From positions 123,790,958 through 123,854,957 of the forward strand of contig NC_063161.1 of the NCBI RefSeq assembly GCF_023159225.1: DNA of 64,000 nt, given 5' to 3'. Positions 11,205-23,800 of this stretch are shown one piece after another. Source of the stretch: Perognathus longimembris pacificus. Lineage: Eukaryota > Chordata > Mammalia > Rodentia > Heteromyidae. The translations under genes and the position numbers were made by a program. A model generated the notes under the pieces. That model was given only the letters and a program-made list of their open reading frames with translations. It made no database searches and was not told the origin of the DNA. Positions within the stretch are counted from its first letter, which is position 1. Every line of letters starts with the position of its first letter.

Positions 11205-14134
11205 CTACTCCTCCTTCTAGTGTTTACAGGGTATCTGATATTACTTTGAGGTCTTTGATCCATTTGGAATTGATTTTGGCGCAGGGTGATAGATAAGAAT
11301 TTAGTTTTAATTTGTTGCAGGTGTTGGATCAGTTTTGCCAGAACCTTTTGTTAAAGAGGCTATCTTTCTTCCATCCTGTTTTTTTAGCTCTTTTATCACA
11401 GATTAAGTAGACATAATTCTGCGGGTTCATTTCTGGGTCTTCAGTTCTGTTCCATCGGTCCTCAGGCGTGTTCTTGTGCCAATACCAGGCTGTTTTTATT
11501 ACTATAGCTTTGTAATACAGCTTGAAGTTTTGTATTGTAATTCCTCCAGCACTGTTCTTTCTACTTAGGATTGTTTTTGCTATTTGGGGTCTTTTATAGT
11601 TCCATATGAAATTCTAGATTGCTTCTTCTATTTCATTAAAAAAAATGGTGTTGGGATACTAATGGGCTTTGCATTGAATATGTAGATAGCCTTTGGCAAT
11701 ATTGCCATTTTGACAATATCAAGCCTCCCAATCCAGGAGCATGGGTGGTTTTTCCATTTCCTTAGTTCTGGTTAATTTCGTTTTTCAAGTTTCTAAAGTT
11801 CTCACCATAGAGGTCTTTCACTTCTTTGGTTAAGGTTATTCCTAGGTATTTTATATTTTTTGAGGCTATTGCAAAAGGAGGTGCTTTCCTGATTTTGGCC
11901 TAAGTCTTCGGGTCGTTGGCATGTAGAAAAGCCATTGATTTTTGAAGGTTTATTGTATATCTGGCTACTTTGCCAAAGTTTTGGATCAGCTCTGGTAGCT
12001 AGGGAGTAGAGTCTACTAGGTTCTTTAGATACAGGATCATCTCATCTGCACAGAGAGAGAGAGTTTGACTTCATCTTTTCCTATTTAGATCCCCTTTATG
12101 TCTTCCTCTTGCCTTATTGCTCTGGCTAGGAATTCTAGTAATATGTTGAAGAGGAGAGGGGAGAGAACAACCTTGTCTTGCTCCTGATTTTAGAAGAAAT
12201 GGCTTTAGCTTTTCCCTATTAAGAGTAATGTTCGCATTGGGTTTCTCATAAACAGTCTTAGTTATATTCAGGAATGTTGCCTGGAATCCTAGTTTCTCCA
12301 AAGCTTTTATCATAAATGGCTGCTGGATTTTTTTCAAATGCTTTTGCTGTATCTAGTGAAATAATCATGTGATTCTTGACCTTGCTCCAGTTGATGTGGT
12401 CGATTACGTTGATTGACTTGCATACACTGAACCAGCTCTGCATAATGGGGATGAATCCAGTTTGGTCATAGTGTATGATGTTTTTGATGACCTGTTGAAG
12501 TCAATTGGCCAGAATTTTGTTGAGAATTTTTGCATCAATGTTCATCAGGGAAATCGGTCTATAGTTCTCTTTCCTTGATGAGTCCCTGCCTGGTTTTAGG
12601 ATAAGGGTTATACTGCATCATAGAATATGTCTGGTAGAGAACTGTCTCTTTCAATTACATTGAAGAATTTGAGAAATATTGGTGTGAGTTCTCTTTTGAA
12701 GGCCTTGTAGAATTCTGCTGTGAATCTATCTGGACCTTGGATTTCCTTGGATGGGAGATCTCTTATTGCAGTTTCTATTTCAATGCTGGATATCGGTCTG
12801 TTTAGAAGGTTTAAATCTTCAGGTTAAGTTTGGGGATATCAATTTTTGTCAGGAAATCGTCCATTTCTTCCAGGTTCTTGAATTTGTGGAAGTAAAGGTT
12901 TGCAAAATAGTCGCTTATTGTGTTCTGAATTTTGTTTGTTTCTGTGGGGATATTACCTGTTTCATCTCTGATCTTGTTTATATGGGTACGCTGCCTCGTT
13001 TTTTGGTCAGATTTGCTAGGGGTCTGTCTATCTTGTTAAATTTTTCAAAGAACCAGCTTTTCATTTTGTTGATTCTTTCAATTTATTTTTTTACTCTAAG
13101 TCATTAAATTCTGATTTGGTTTTAATTATTTGCTTCTATCTTTTGGCTTGGGGTTTGGCTTTTTGTTCTCTTTCAAGGAGCTTAAGGTGCTTCCTTAAGT
13201 TGTAGCATTGTTGTTTGTTGATGTAGGCACTCAGAGATATAAATTTTCCTCTGAGTACTGTCTTTGCTGTCTCGCAAAGGAGCTAGTACTTTGTGTGCTA
13301 ATCTTGATTTAATTCCATAAACATTTGGATTTCTGTTCTGATTTCTTCAAAGACCCACTGGTGGTTCAGTGTGTTGGTTGTTTTCCATGAATTGTAGGAT
13401 TTTCTGTGGTGCCTGTTTAAGTTGAGTTCTAATTTTATTCCGTTGTGGTCTGAGATAATGCAGGGAATGATTTTGATACTTCTGAATTTGTACAGATTTT
13501 ATTTGTTCCCTAAGATGTGACCTATTTTGGAGAATGTTGCATGTGCTGCTGAAAATAATGTGTATTCTGATATTGCTGGATGGAATATTCTGTAGATGCC
13601 AGCTAAGTCTAGTTGGTCTATGCAGTTGTTTAGTTCTGAGGTTTCTTTGCTCAGTTTTTGGCATGTTGATCTCTCCAGAGTTGACAGTGGAGTGTTAAAG
13701 TCTCTAACTGTCAATGTGTTTAGATCTATGAGAGTTTTTAGAGTCAGTAGTGTTTGTTTGATGAAGTTGGATGCTCCTGTATTTAGAGTGCAGATATTTA
13801 GGATGGTTATATCCTCCTGTAGGAGAGATCCCTTTATTAGTATGTAGTAACCTTCCTTGTCTCTTCTTACCATTTTTAATTTGAAGTCAATTTTATCTGA
13901 TACTAGGATTGCAACTCCAGCCCGCTTATGGGGGCTATTTGCTTGGTAGATTTTATTCCAGCCTTTCACTCTTAGAAAATATTTGCTTTTACTGGGTAGA
14001 TGTGTCTCTTGGAGGCAGCAGAAAGATAGATCTTGATTTTTGATCCAACTTATGAGCCTCTGTCTTTTAATTGGAGAATTAAGTCCATTAATGTTGAGAG
14101 TTAGGATTGAGAGATGATTGTCTGTTCCTTTCAT
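11205..14134 (-). pseudogene. L1 ORF2 remnant (endonuclease and reverse transcriptase)
   Basis: ORF2 encodes the endonuclease/reverse transcriptase that performs target-primed reverse transcription in the nucleus. Starting from the ATG at 14,134, the apurinic-endonuclease domain is readable: LTLNINGLNSP near residue 10-20, CCLQETHL around residue 40, and GHILGNK near residue 210. An in-frame TAA then follows at 13,499. The frame continues past it with the catalytic SDHN motif. The RT region is recognisable (KIQQPFMIKALEKLGF, ARQGCS at 12,070-12,340) but is broken by frameshifts. The active-site motif, normally FADDM, reads CADEM at about 12,035-12,050. It is therefore non-functional. Confidence 0.9.
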
Positions 14135-14203
14135 TATAGCTATCTTGTTAAAAGCTGTGTCTTCCTAATTCTTGATCTAATATACCAGTTTTCTATTTAG
14201 GGT

Positions 14204-14768
14204 TCATTTCTCTGTATTGTGATCTTGATTATTTTCCATGTTTAGGGAATCCTTGAGGATTTTCTGTAAAGCTGGTTTGGTGGAGATACATTGTTTCAGT
14301 TTTTCTTTACTGTCAAAGACTTTTATTTGACAGTCAGCTATGAATGAGAGTTTAGCTGGCTACAGTATTCTTGGTTGATAGTTATTTTTATTTAAAGTGT
14401 GGCATACTTCATTCCAGGCTGTCCTTTCTTTCATGATCTCTGCTGAGAAGTCTGGGGTACTTCTGATTGGTTTTCCTTTATATGTGATTATTTTCTTTTC
14501 CCTAGAAGCTTTATGGATTCTTTCCTTGGTCTCTATTGATCCTGTTTTAATCACAATGTGATGTCCTATTCTGGTCTGGTCGGTTTGGAGTTCTAAATGC
14601 TTCTTGTATGTGGATAGGTCTATCCTTCTAGATATTTAAGAAGTTTTCAGCTAATATTCTGTTAAATAAGTTGCCTATTCCAGTAACTTCTTTCTCTAGG
14701 TTTTGTGTGGGAAAAGGGATTCCCTGGCTTGGCATCTTTCTTGTGCTTCTTCTGCCCATTTGGATTGG
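14204..14768 (-). pseudogene. L1 ORF1 C-terminal half
   Basis: The C-terminal RNA-binding part of the ORF1 chaperone is readable on the minus strand: KERIHKASREKK, ITYKGKPIRSTPDFSAE and NEVCHTLNKNNYQPRIL. The family equivalents are the REKGQVTYKGxPIRLTxDFSAET and FQPRI motifs. The stop codon is at 14,204-14,206, about 70 bases before the ORF2 ATG, the usual bicistronic spacing. The coiled-coil N-terminal half is missing. At 14,768 the sequence changes to something I do not recognise as L1. In-frame stops are present. Confidence 0.85.
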
Positions 14769-15219
14769 AAATGTCAATCTACAAGCACCTGTGAGCACCA
14801 TTTAAGACCCAAAGCAGACCTTACCAAGCAATGTCATATAAATCTTTGAAGTTCACAATCATATACACATACCTTCCCTCTCTTTGTTTTTTGTATATAA
14901 AAGCAGATTTGGTGTCCCCAAAGAATACAATTTTAGGGCTGGGGATATAGCCTAGTGGCAAGAGTGCCTGCCTCGGATACACGAGGCCCTAGGTTCGATT
15001 CCCCAGCACCACATATGCAGAAAACGGCCAGAAGCGGCGCTGTGGCTCAAGTGGCAGAGTGCTAGCCTTGAGCGGGAAGAAGCCAGGGACAGTGCTCAGG
15101 CCCTGAGTCCAAGGCCCAGGACTGGCCAAAAAAAAAAAAAAAAAGAATACCATTTTAATATAACAACCAACCTTGAGCCCTGTATTCAGTAGTTACTAAT
15201 TTACCATTATAACCATATG
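14769..15219. other. Unassigned insert between L1 ORF1 and 5'UTR
   Basis: Where the ORF1 N-terminal coding region should lie there is sequence without ORF1 or coiled-coil character, split by the SINE at 14,936-15,142. It may be a replacement by recombination or a diverged part of the 5'UTR. Confidence 0.45.
14936..15142 (+). mobile_element. IDL-Geo SINE (CGGGAA subfamily)
   Basis: The left monomer is ID-like, with A box (TAGCCTAGTGG) and B box (GGTTCGATTCC). The right Geo monomer has TGGCTCAAGTGGCAGAG and a CCTGAGTCCAAGGCC end, followed by an A-tail. Flanking duplication: AAGAATACAATTTTA (14,921-14,935) versus AAGAATACCATTTTA (15,143-15,157), one mismatch. It is CpG-rich and intact, hence young. 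It is transcribed by RNA polymerase III and mobilised by L1. Confidence 0.97.
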
Positions 15220-16919
15220 AGCCATTTTGTTCTTACATCTAGTTCTTTTTGGACTGGTGGGATTTCTCTATGAACTCCTTTGACTCACTCAGATTGAACA
15301 TGGATACCCTCTTTCAAGTCTGATGATAACCAGAGGTCAATGGAGTCTGGAGGTCCTGGAAGTAAATTTAGGAGGGTAAGTTAGCGGTAGTGAAGAGAAT
15401 GGAGTTAAATGAATGGGGGATGATGATTTTGGTTAAGTTTCAGTGAAGTGAAAAGGTAGAGAAGAGTAGAATCAGTAGAAAGAACAAGGTTAAAATGATA
15501 GACAATGGAGAGTCAACAGAAAAGAGTAAAGGTATTAGTCAAACAAAAGTAATTTTAAAGAAAAAAAATGTGAAAAGAGAAACAAAAAAATACAGGAAAA
15601 CAAATACAAGAAACAAAAAATATATATATAAACAAAAAACAAAAACAAAAAATAAATGACAACTCAAAAATGAAAGATAAAAAATAAAAAAGTTTAAAAA
15701 ATTGATAAGAAAAAAGAACAGACAAACATGGGAAATGAAAGGGAGTCTTACTTGTTTGGGTGGACTCTTTCCAGCTCTGGTTTTCTTGCAATGGTCTACA
15801 GTCTACTTTCCTGCTGCTTGGCTGGTTTGGTTTGCTTTCAGTTTGCAGGGGGTGGATTTGCTCTGACCCCCCTTCCCTATTAAATCCTGGGGCTCTGTGG
15901 TTTGCACAGATTTCAGGTAGGACTTGGGTGTCCCCTGTAGTTGGGGGATGCTGAACAGTCTCGGGAACCATGGCTCCTCCTGCCTTGGGCCTGGTTTACC
16001 TGGCTGAGAGCCGCTTGCCATGGGGGAGGTTCCTCCCTCCTGGGCAGAGCAACCTTCTCCTGGGCAGAGCTGGCTGTGGAATTCAGCTCGCTTTGCTGGT
16101 AGGAATTGGGTGCCCTCTGTAATAGGGCTGTTTATCTGTCCCGGGAACCGTTTACTCTCCCGTCATTTCCGTGCTGCCAGTAGCTGCTCCCACTTTCGGT
16201 TTGATTTTAGAAATTCTGGCTGTTGGGGAGTCAGCAGCCACAGCATGGAGGGTGGGCAGGGATGGGGCACCTCTGGTTGAGTTTTCCTGAGTCTATGAGC
16301 CTCAGGAGGGGGAGAGATCCTCCCATATGGGCGAGGTGGGGGGGTGAGAGAACCTTCTCCTAGACGGAGCTGGCTGGTCAGTTACTCTTGCCCTTTTCAA
16401 AGACGGCCCCTATGTCCTCGCTTTCCCCTGGCCCTCTTGATTTCCAGTCTTCTCTGACCTGGTCTATGCCAGAGTCAAAGATGGCGCTTTGCTCCGGCAG
16501 TGGGAGAAGGGCTAGCTTCCAGAAGCTGCTCTGTGGGTGCGAGTGAGAATGTCTTTTGTGGGGTACTCATGCTTTCTCTGTGATTTTGGACTGTCCATGC
16601 TCAGCCTGCGATCCGTGTCTGTCTGCTTCTGTCTAGAGGATTTCTTACTAGTCGCCGCTGTGGGCTAGGTGCATGGAGTGCTGGGTGCTGTCCCATGGCA
16701 GGCACTGGCGTGGTGGCAGATGCCACTTGTGGCTCAAATCTGTGTTTTCAGGCCAGCAAAGCCAATTTTTCCTTTCTGACCAGATTGCCTATGCTGTTAT
16801 AACTTACTTTGGCTGTCTTTCTAGGAATAAAAGTTTGTCTGGAGTGGTAAAACTGGAATGTTGGAGGGAGCTTAGCTAGGGATCGGCTGCTCCTCCACTA
16901 TCTTCCTGGAAGTCTCTCC
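15220..16919 (-). promoter_or_regulatory. L1 5'UTR / internal promoter region
   Basis: The 5' part (15,730-16,919) is the most GC- and CpG-rich DNA in the window. It contains repeated 'gagc...ccttctcctgggcagagctggctg' type blocks (for example about 16,040 and 16,345), which suggests internal tandem similarity. The 3' part (15,220-15,730, A-rich on the plus strand) is low-complexity. L1 5'UTRs carry RNA polymerase II promoter activity, and the 5'-terminal position here implies the same origin. The exact 3' limit is uncertain. Confidence 0.7.
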
Positions 16920-17635
16920 AAGTACCTCTTGATGTAATAGATTACTAAGAAGCTAATTTCTCAGTTAGAAATGTGAACATTTTCCAGGCTGGATAAGATA
17001 CATAGATTATTTATTCCACTTACATCCAATACTGGTCTTACATGTGTAAACTTGTAAATAATTAGTAAGAACTCAATGGAATTGCTTTGGAGAATTTTGG
17101 AATCATCCCTCTAAATGACAAGTTCTAAGCGTTTTGAACTGTGATTTCTCAGTTACTGCACCCTTTCCTAATTCTCAGCTCTGCCATAGTTTGCAGATAA
17201 CCCACTAAACTGTGGCTTGCTGCTACCTGGAGAGTCTCTAGGACCTACTGTTTTTGGCTCAGGTTTATTTGTTCACTTTTATAGGTCATTGTATTGTAAC
17301 ATCCATTATCTAATACCTGAGCAGCCTTTTTACTATACATTTCTGAAATTTCTTGTTTAGTCAAGATGTTAAGTTAAATCATTTTCGATGTACTTCAGTT
17401 TTTCTAGTAGTCTCTACTAATTGAATGAAAGACATTAATTGCACATAATTGGTCTAGAAAATTGTAAAATATTAATTATATTATCTAGTATTAACTTATG
17501 CATAATTCCTAACATACGTATTCGGTAGATTTTCTAATATATCTTAGAATACATGAGTCATCAGTAGGTTTCAATAAAATTAATTCTGCAATTATGCTTT
17601 CTATAAATTAGTAAGTTTTTTGTTGTTGTTTTGTT
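16920..17635. other. Unique AT-rich DNA, nothing recognised
   Basis: No gene or repeat is recognised downstream of the L1 5' end. Confidence 0.55.
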
Positions 17636-17853
17636 TGAGTTTTTTGCTGTTCTTAGAGCTTGAACTCAGGGCCTGGGCACTGTCCTGAGCCTTTTTGTGC
17701 TCAAGACTAGCACTCTACCACTTGTGCCACAGCAGCCCTTCTGGATTTTTCTGAGTAATTTCCCATGGACTTTCCTGTCCAGGCTGGTTTCAAACCCCAA
17801 TCCTCCGACCTCAGCCTCCTGATGAGGATTATAGGAGTTACCACCTGCCTGGT
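17636..17853 (-). mobile_element. B1-like/Geo composite SINE
   Basis: The minus strand gives a degenerate B1-like left half ('tataatcctcatcaggaggctgaggtcggagg'), a linker, then the Geo module (TGGCACAAGTGGTAGAGTGC, GAGTTCAAGC) and an A-rich tail (T-rich on the plus strand at about 17,616-17,646). Confidence 0.8.
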
Positions 17854-20800
17854 ATTAAAATGATTTTGAAACATTTGTTTTAACATCTGACTAATATTTT
17901 CTCCTTATTTTTCTCTCCTTTGTTTAAAAAGTCACAGATTTAAGCATAAAGTGAAAATTTTTGATTGGCACATATGAAACAGGCATAATTCCTAATGTCC
18001 AGAACTTTGTTCTCTTGATTTTAATATATTAGATCATGAGCATTTTACCATATTACAAAGAAAAATTGTGGCTGAGAGTCAAAATTAAGGTTTTGGATAA
18101 AAATCAGTAAAAAAAATTGCATTTTAATCACTTATGGATTATAAAGTAACACATCAACAGAGCATGATATATAAAACCTGAAAATATGGTATTCATATGC
18201 ACTGGGGAAAAGTCAAGGAGAAATTATATCTAAATTCTAAATATCAAAATTCGTGGATAAGACAATTTGAAGACTTTTTTTCTGTGTTGTGTCAGCATAT
18301 ACCTACTAACTTCTGAGTGTTACTTATTTTTCCTCACAATTTGTGTTAGGCACAGGGACAAGACTTATCCTCCATCTATATGTTCACTACAGTATGTAAG
18401 GAGCACAAAATCAGTGCTCCTATTGCAATTATATTTCCCCTAAACCCACTTTTTAAAATTTATGCCTTTGGCCATTTAAGGCATCAGAAGACACTTCAAT
18501 CCCAAGACTCACTGACTCTTGGAAAGTAAAGAGGAATGAAGGGAAGGTCAGTAAAACAGAGCCTGCCAGAACAACAGATGGTTGTGAAGAAACAGACTCA
18601 AGGGATTCACTTCTGCACTGGAATTTCAACCAAGACTTCAGAACAAGTGAACTGGGTTGTAGTCCAAGATTCACACTAAAAATAGGCCTTGCATGAGAAT
18701 GTCCATTGTTGGTATGTTTTAGAGAAACTAGCTTTGGCAGCCCCAGGAAAGCAGGGACTCTACATTTCCTCCGGGCTGCATTGCAGGATTGCTTTTCTCT
18801 ATAGTCTATTGAGCAGCCAACATGACTCCAATGAATTCTGGAATTAGTCCCTGAAAGAGTGCCAAGTATGTTAAATAAGCTTCACATTGGGAGCATCTAA
18901 GATCGAGTGATCATAACATCATTAGATTTAAAATGCTCACGAGGCCAGGATGTAAAAGGAGCAACACAAAATCATCAGACTTTTAAACATGACAACTGAG
19001 AGAAAGGACAAAGTGGTTTAGGCAATATTTGTCAGCAATATATATGCAAAACCCATCAAAAGAGAAATCAGAGTGAGAAAAACCCAGAAGCAACTAACAG
19101 GAAAAGGAAGAAGATACTACATGAGGTATTTTATTAAAGTTTATCAATAATTAAAGAGGTTTAACAAGGATTTAGATATCAACCAAAAAAATGAAGTTGC
19201 TGAAATCTACCAAAAAAAAAAAAAGTAAAGCAGGTAAACAGCTGTTGTATTGAAATTAAACAGATTAGAATATCTACCAGCTAAGAATGTAGAAGTGTGG
19301 CTTAAATTCTCCCTGCTTCTTTTTTCTGATTGGATTTTAGGGAGATCTATTTTGTAAATAAGACTAATCAGGGCCAGCCCAGGTGGTCACTCCCGTGATA
19401 CAACTTAAGAGTTATTGGATTAACCTCTTTCCTACAACTCTAACAAGAACAAATCTCCTGAGACTCAATTTTAAGCTTCTTAAAGGAAAAAAGAAAAAAA
19501 AATAACATAACTTGGAAAGTTAACTTACTAAACCCATCTCCAATTTAGTAACATCAATAGATTTATACTGTTTTTTCTTCTCCTAAAGAAAATCAATTTC
19601 CTCAAAGGTAAAAGGAAGACTGGTTTAATAAAGTTGAAGCATATGATCTATCTACACTTAAAAATGTTCACAAAGATAACCAAAGTAATTATTACAAGGA
19701 AAAGCAAAATAAATTATGAGCAAAACAGGCAAGAGCAACACTAGTATAGCAACCTCGAGATACTAAATTTCTGAGTGATTAAAGGAGAATGAATGGTGGA
19801 GGTGATGTTGGGAAGAAGTTTGTTTAAGAACCAGCGAATAACAACCATATAAGAAAGGTGATTTTTTTTCTACTTCAGTTCACCTAGAAAAGACGATTGT
19901 AAGATGTAGTAGCACCATGAAGGCTGTATGAAGTTTACCATTGTTATTCAAAATGTAGTCTGAGTTGTGCAATCTGACTTGTGTGCTAATAAAGCTGGGG
20001 AGGACACCAACCAATAGGGTGAGAGAAGATAGAAAAGCATTTAAATAAATGTAGTGGTGAAAAAGTAACCTCAGTAACACATGAGAGCCGGCTAGAAACA
20101 GAAATCCACTCAGCTCTGAATCTGCAGCATTCCTAGTGCTTTGTTTGTCGGTTAGAGAGGCAATGGTAGAGATGTGGGACTGAATTCTTACCTATAGTGT
20201 GGCTTAAGTTAGGGCATATAACTTCTATGGTATTCATTTTCTATATAAAGAGTAGGGGTAATAGGAAGCAATGAATCAGGAGTTGGTTAGTTTAAATGAA
20301 ATGTGACAAGAAAATTACTTACAGCACACCTGGAACATCAAACAAGCACAACACAGCTAACTCAGAGGTGATATTCAGAACAAAGTTAGAAGATACATAA
20401 GAAACCATATTAAAATGTTCCCTGTTTTGATTCTATATCCTATGCTCCTATTAATTTTTGAAGTGAGCAATTTATAAGTTATAGGTTATGCTCACACTAT
20501 CACGAAAGCAAGAGTCATTCACTGAGGACAAAGAAATATTTGCTTATATTATCATTCAAATCAGATCATTGGTATACTATATCCAATTGGTCAGTTATCA
20601 GTCGTATAAAATAACGTAAACACCAACACAAACAGTTGGTGATGTCCACAGCTGTTACAGAACTTTTTAGATAATCAGCCATGTCTTCATTTTAAAAATA
20701 TACATAATTTTAAAAGCATGTTTTTGACTAATTGTTAAGCTGAAAATAATCAACTTCATTAAAAAGTTACTTTGGCGAGGCAGTTAAAACATAATTATTT

Positions 20801-23800
20801 GTGTGACTGGTAAAAGCTTTATCCAAAAGTAAAAAAAAAATCCAAATTATTGTTTAGTATCAGAATTTAAATAATTTGTGTAAAAATGGAAACTAAAATG
20901 TGGATATAGAATAACTAAAGTTTTCACTGGTTGGTAATGTCTACCTCAAACATGATTCAAGAATTATATTTCTATGTTAATTTAGATAAATAATATCATA
21001 CAAATAAGTCTGAGATTCACTGATACCCTATAATAAAAACATTTATTGTACTAGAAAATTTAAAAGGATAATCCCAAGTATAAAAATAGGATTGGAGTTG
21101 TGGTTGAAGTGGGAGAGTACTTATCTAGCAAATAAAAAATTAATTGTTTTTAGGTGGTGGTGAGTTATTATGATTACCTGAAATACTACAAAAATTACCT
21201 AAAACCTTAGGAAAGTTACTGGATGGTTAAACATTTCATTATGATATGGTTTAAAACTTCTTTAGAATTACTGAATTTGATTCTAAATATCTTTAATGTA
21301 GATGTGGAAGCAAAGTATATAATAAATGAATAATTAACAGTTTGTCACCATCACATAAATATTTCCTGCATTGATCATTGAAGCATTAAGGTAAAGTCAC
21401 ACATTTTGCTTGGAGCTAGAATTGATGATATTATTGTAATGTATATTAAGGGGCAAAAATAGAACTACAAACAATCTGTATTTACAAATCTATATTACAA
21501 CAAAGTAAAAGTGGATCCCTGAAAAACAAGATGTGTGACTCTCCTTCATGTAGAGCATTTAATTTCATCACATCAAGAAAATGAAGAGACAACTATTAGA
21601 CAAGGAAAGCTGATGAATTTTTACTTGGCAAAGCATGGAGGCACATACATAATAAAAAGAAAATCTGATTTCTGATGCATATCTTTCAAGACTCAAATCT
21701 ATGCCTCCCAATTTGCTCTGAGCAAATCTTTACTTCCCTTGAATCATAAGATTCTCATATTTATAAAAAAAGTAATATAATATCAGTCATACTAGTTTTG
21801 CTACCAAAACTAATTTCTGTATCAAATTATTACATAACAGCAATACTAAATATGATTGTTATAAGCCACTCTGCTTTTGAGTGTATTTATTTACTGTCAA
21901 GTAGCTATTTTGACATATGATCTTTGTTAGTCTGGGATTTGAAGAATTAAGGTACAAATTAGTACTTGGCACTGAAGTCTTGCTAGTAATAACATATCTG
22001 CATCTATTGTATTGTTCACATTTTCAAAATCTCTAGCATAATTTTTATGCCTCTAAGGATACACAAATAAAATCTGTGTGTTTTTTTAGTCTGTCAATTC
22101 AGGAGGATTCTGACTACTATGGTTTCTATCTGCTACTGAATCGTGGTCAGAGTTTGGTATCTATTAATCTTCAAAAAATGACTTGAAAGTATTAGTATAT
22201 AGAACACTTCTATTTGCATTCCTAAAAGGAATTTGAAGTGTATAATTCCATATTTCTGGGTTCAAAACTTCAGGAAGTTGGAGTACAAAGAACAGATTGT
22301 AGATTTGAAGTAAAGGAATGGAAACGCACTATGATGACCAACACAACCATGAGTGTCAGAAAGAAATATTACTGAGTTTCTAGATTCACCTTGTCCTCCA
22401 TTTGTTAGGTAAAGGTTGATAATTTCCTGAAGGAAAATTATTATATGATTTAAATAAGCTAAAATATCTGTAAACACTACATTATTCATTTCCCCCCATT
22501 CTCAATAAGTCATTGAGTTTTATGCAAAGCTATGTATTTTCTGTTTTACTCTCTGAGGTGGAACTGTTGGGCAAAACATACTTTCAGTCCAGGTTTTATG
22601 ATGTATCTGTAAACATAGAGTGATTGACTAGATACATTTCTATTTTAATTTTGAAATCATTCCACATCATAAATGAGTTTTGGTGGAAACAAGCCTTCTG
22701 CCATGATTTATACACTAAATTAAACTAATTAAATTTCAAAGACAATCTCTTACTTTCTTTATGCATGGGTCGTGATGTGAAGCCTTGATGGAGTTACAGA
22801 GCTCTTTCCTCTACTTCAGTTAGTGTCTGGCCATCTTCAATAATTAGTGAGCTTCAGAGCAAATGGAAAATTCAGGAAGAGTTATTTTACACAAAGATGG
22901 TGAACATATGGAATAAATTGCTAACCTAGACCACTGGAGCATATAATATAATTTAGTTTAGCAGCCTAAAATGTATTCCTAAAGGAAGCAATGGATAACA
23001 GGAACACAAGAAAGAGTTGATGCTGGTGTATTGGAGACTAGAATGTCAGATAAACCTAGATGAAGGTGTTTTACTTTACTTTTTAAAAAATGTTCACATG
23101 ACCTCAATTCCAACCCCTGTCTTAGTATTCTTTATGTCCTTTGAATCTTTTAATTTTCTAGAAACGAATATAACTGTGACTAGCTTAGCAAAAATTGCTG
23201 CTATATACCATAATGCATGCTATAAACCATGCGGGGATCTTAAAGTGCATAATCGGGCTGCAGATGGCACTGTTAATTTCTATTACCGACTGTAAAACCA
23301 CGAGGGAGATAGTGCTTGCCTCACTGCCTTGCTGTTCTACAAGAAGGATTTTTGATAGTTTCCCTTACTGCACAGCTTTTCTGCAAAGTGTCTGTCTTTT
23401 CAAAAGGCCAAAAGGAACTTACTGGCTTAAAAAAAAAAAATCTATGCAAACTTCTGAGCTGCTCTGTGCTCCGCCCCCTGCCATTCCCAGTTTGCCAGTC
23501 TTATTTAGGCAAGGTCTGGATCTCTGTTCACTCATAATGAAATGAGTCTTCTTCTGGGCTTACAGAATTTATTCAAAACCAACTATCTGCTTCCTACTAA
23601 ATATTGAGTATACTAAGAAATTCTGTCCATGAATGTTCATTTGAGGATGAAGTAAACAAGAGCTACTTGTAGGAAAAAAATACACCTATGCAAGCAAAAA
23701 GATTGTGCTTTCTTTTAAAACAGCATTGTGTATTATTCAATTGCATTTAGCCTGCAATATCTCCCAGTGGATTCAATCAAATATGTATGGCATGAAAATT

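Larger units (their letters stand above)
11205..16919 (-). mobile_element. Large LINE-1, 5' end present, 3' end missing
   Basis: On the minus strand the element starts at 16,919 with an L1 5' end (GGAGAGACTTCCAGGAAGAT). It continues through a GC-rich 5'UTR, carries the ORF1 C-terminal half and ORF2 from its ATG at 14,134, and stops at 11,205 inside the ORF2 C-terminal region. About the last kilobase of ORF2 and the whole 3'UTR are absent, as is the N-terminal half of ORF1. This is the reverse of the usual 5' truncation and points to later deletion or recombination. I see no TSD. A young SINE sits at 14,936-15,142. Confidence 0.9.

Noticed and set aside
14936..15142. tRNA gene (A and B boxes)
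   Set aside because: The boxes belong to the ID-like half of a SINE with an A-tail and TSD. No cloverleaf 3' end is formed.
23195..23545. 116-codon open frame in unique DNA
   Set aside because: No recognisable domain, no codon-like periodicity visible, and overlapping frames of similar quality. Treated as chance opening in a CpG-containing patch.
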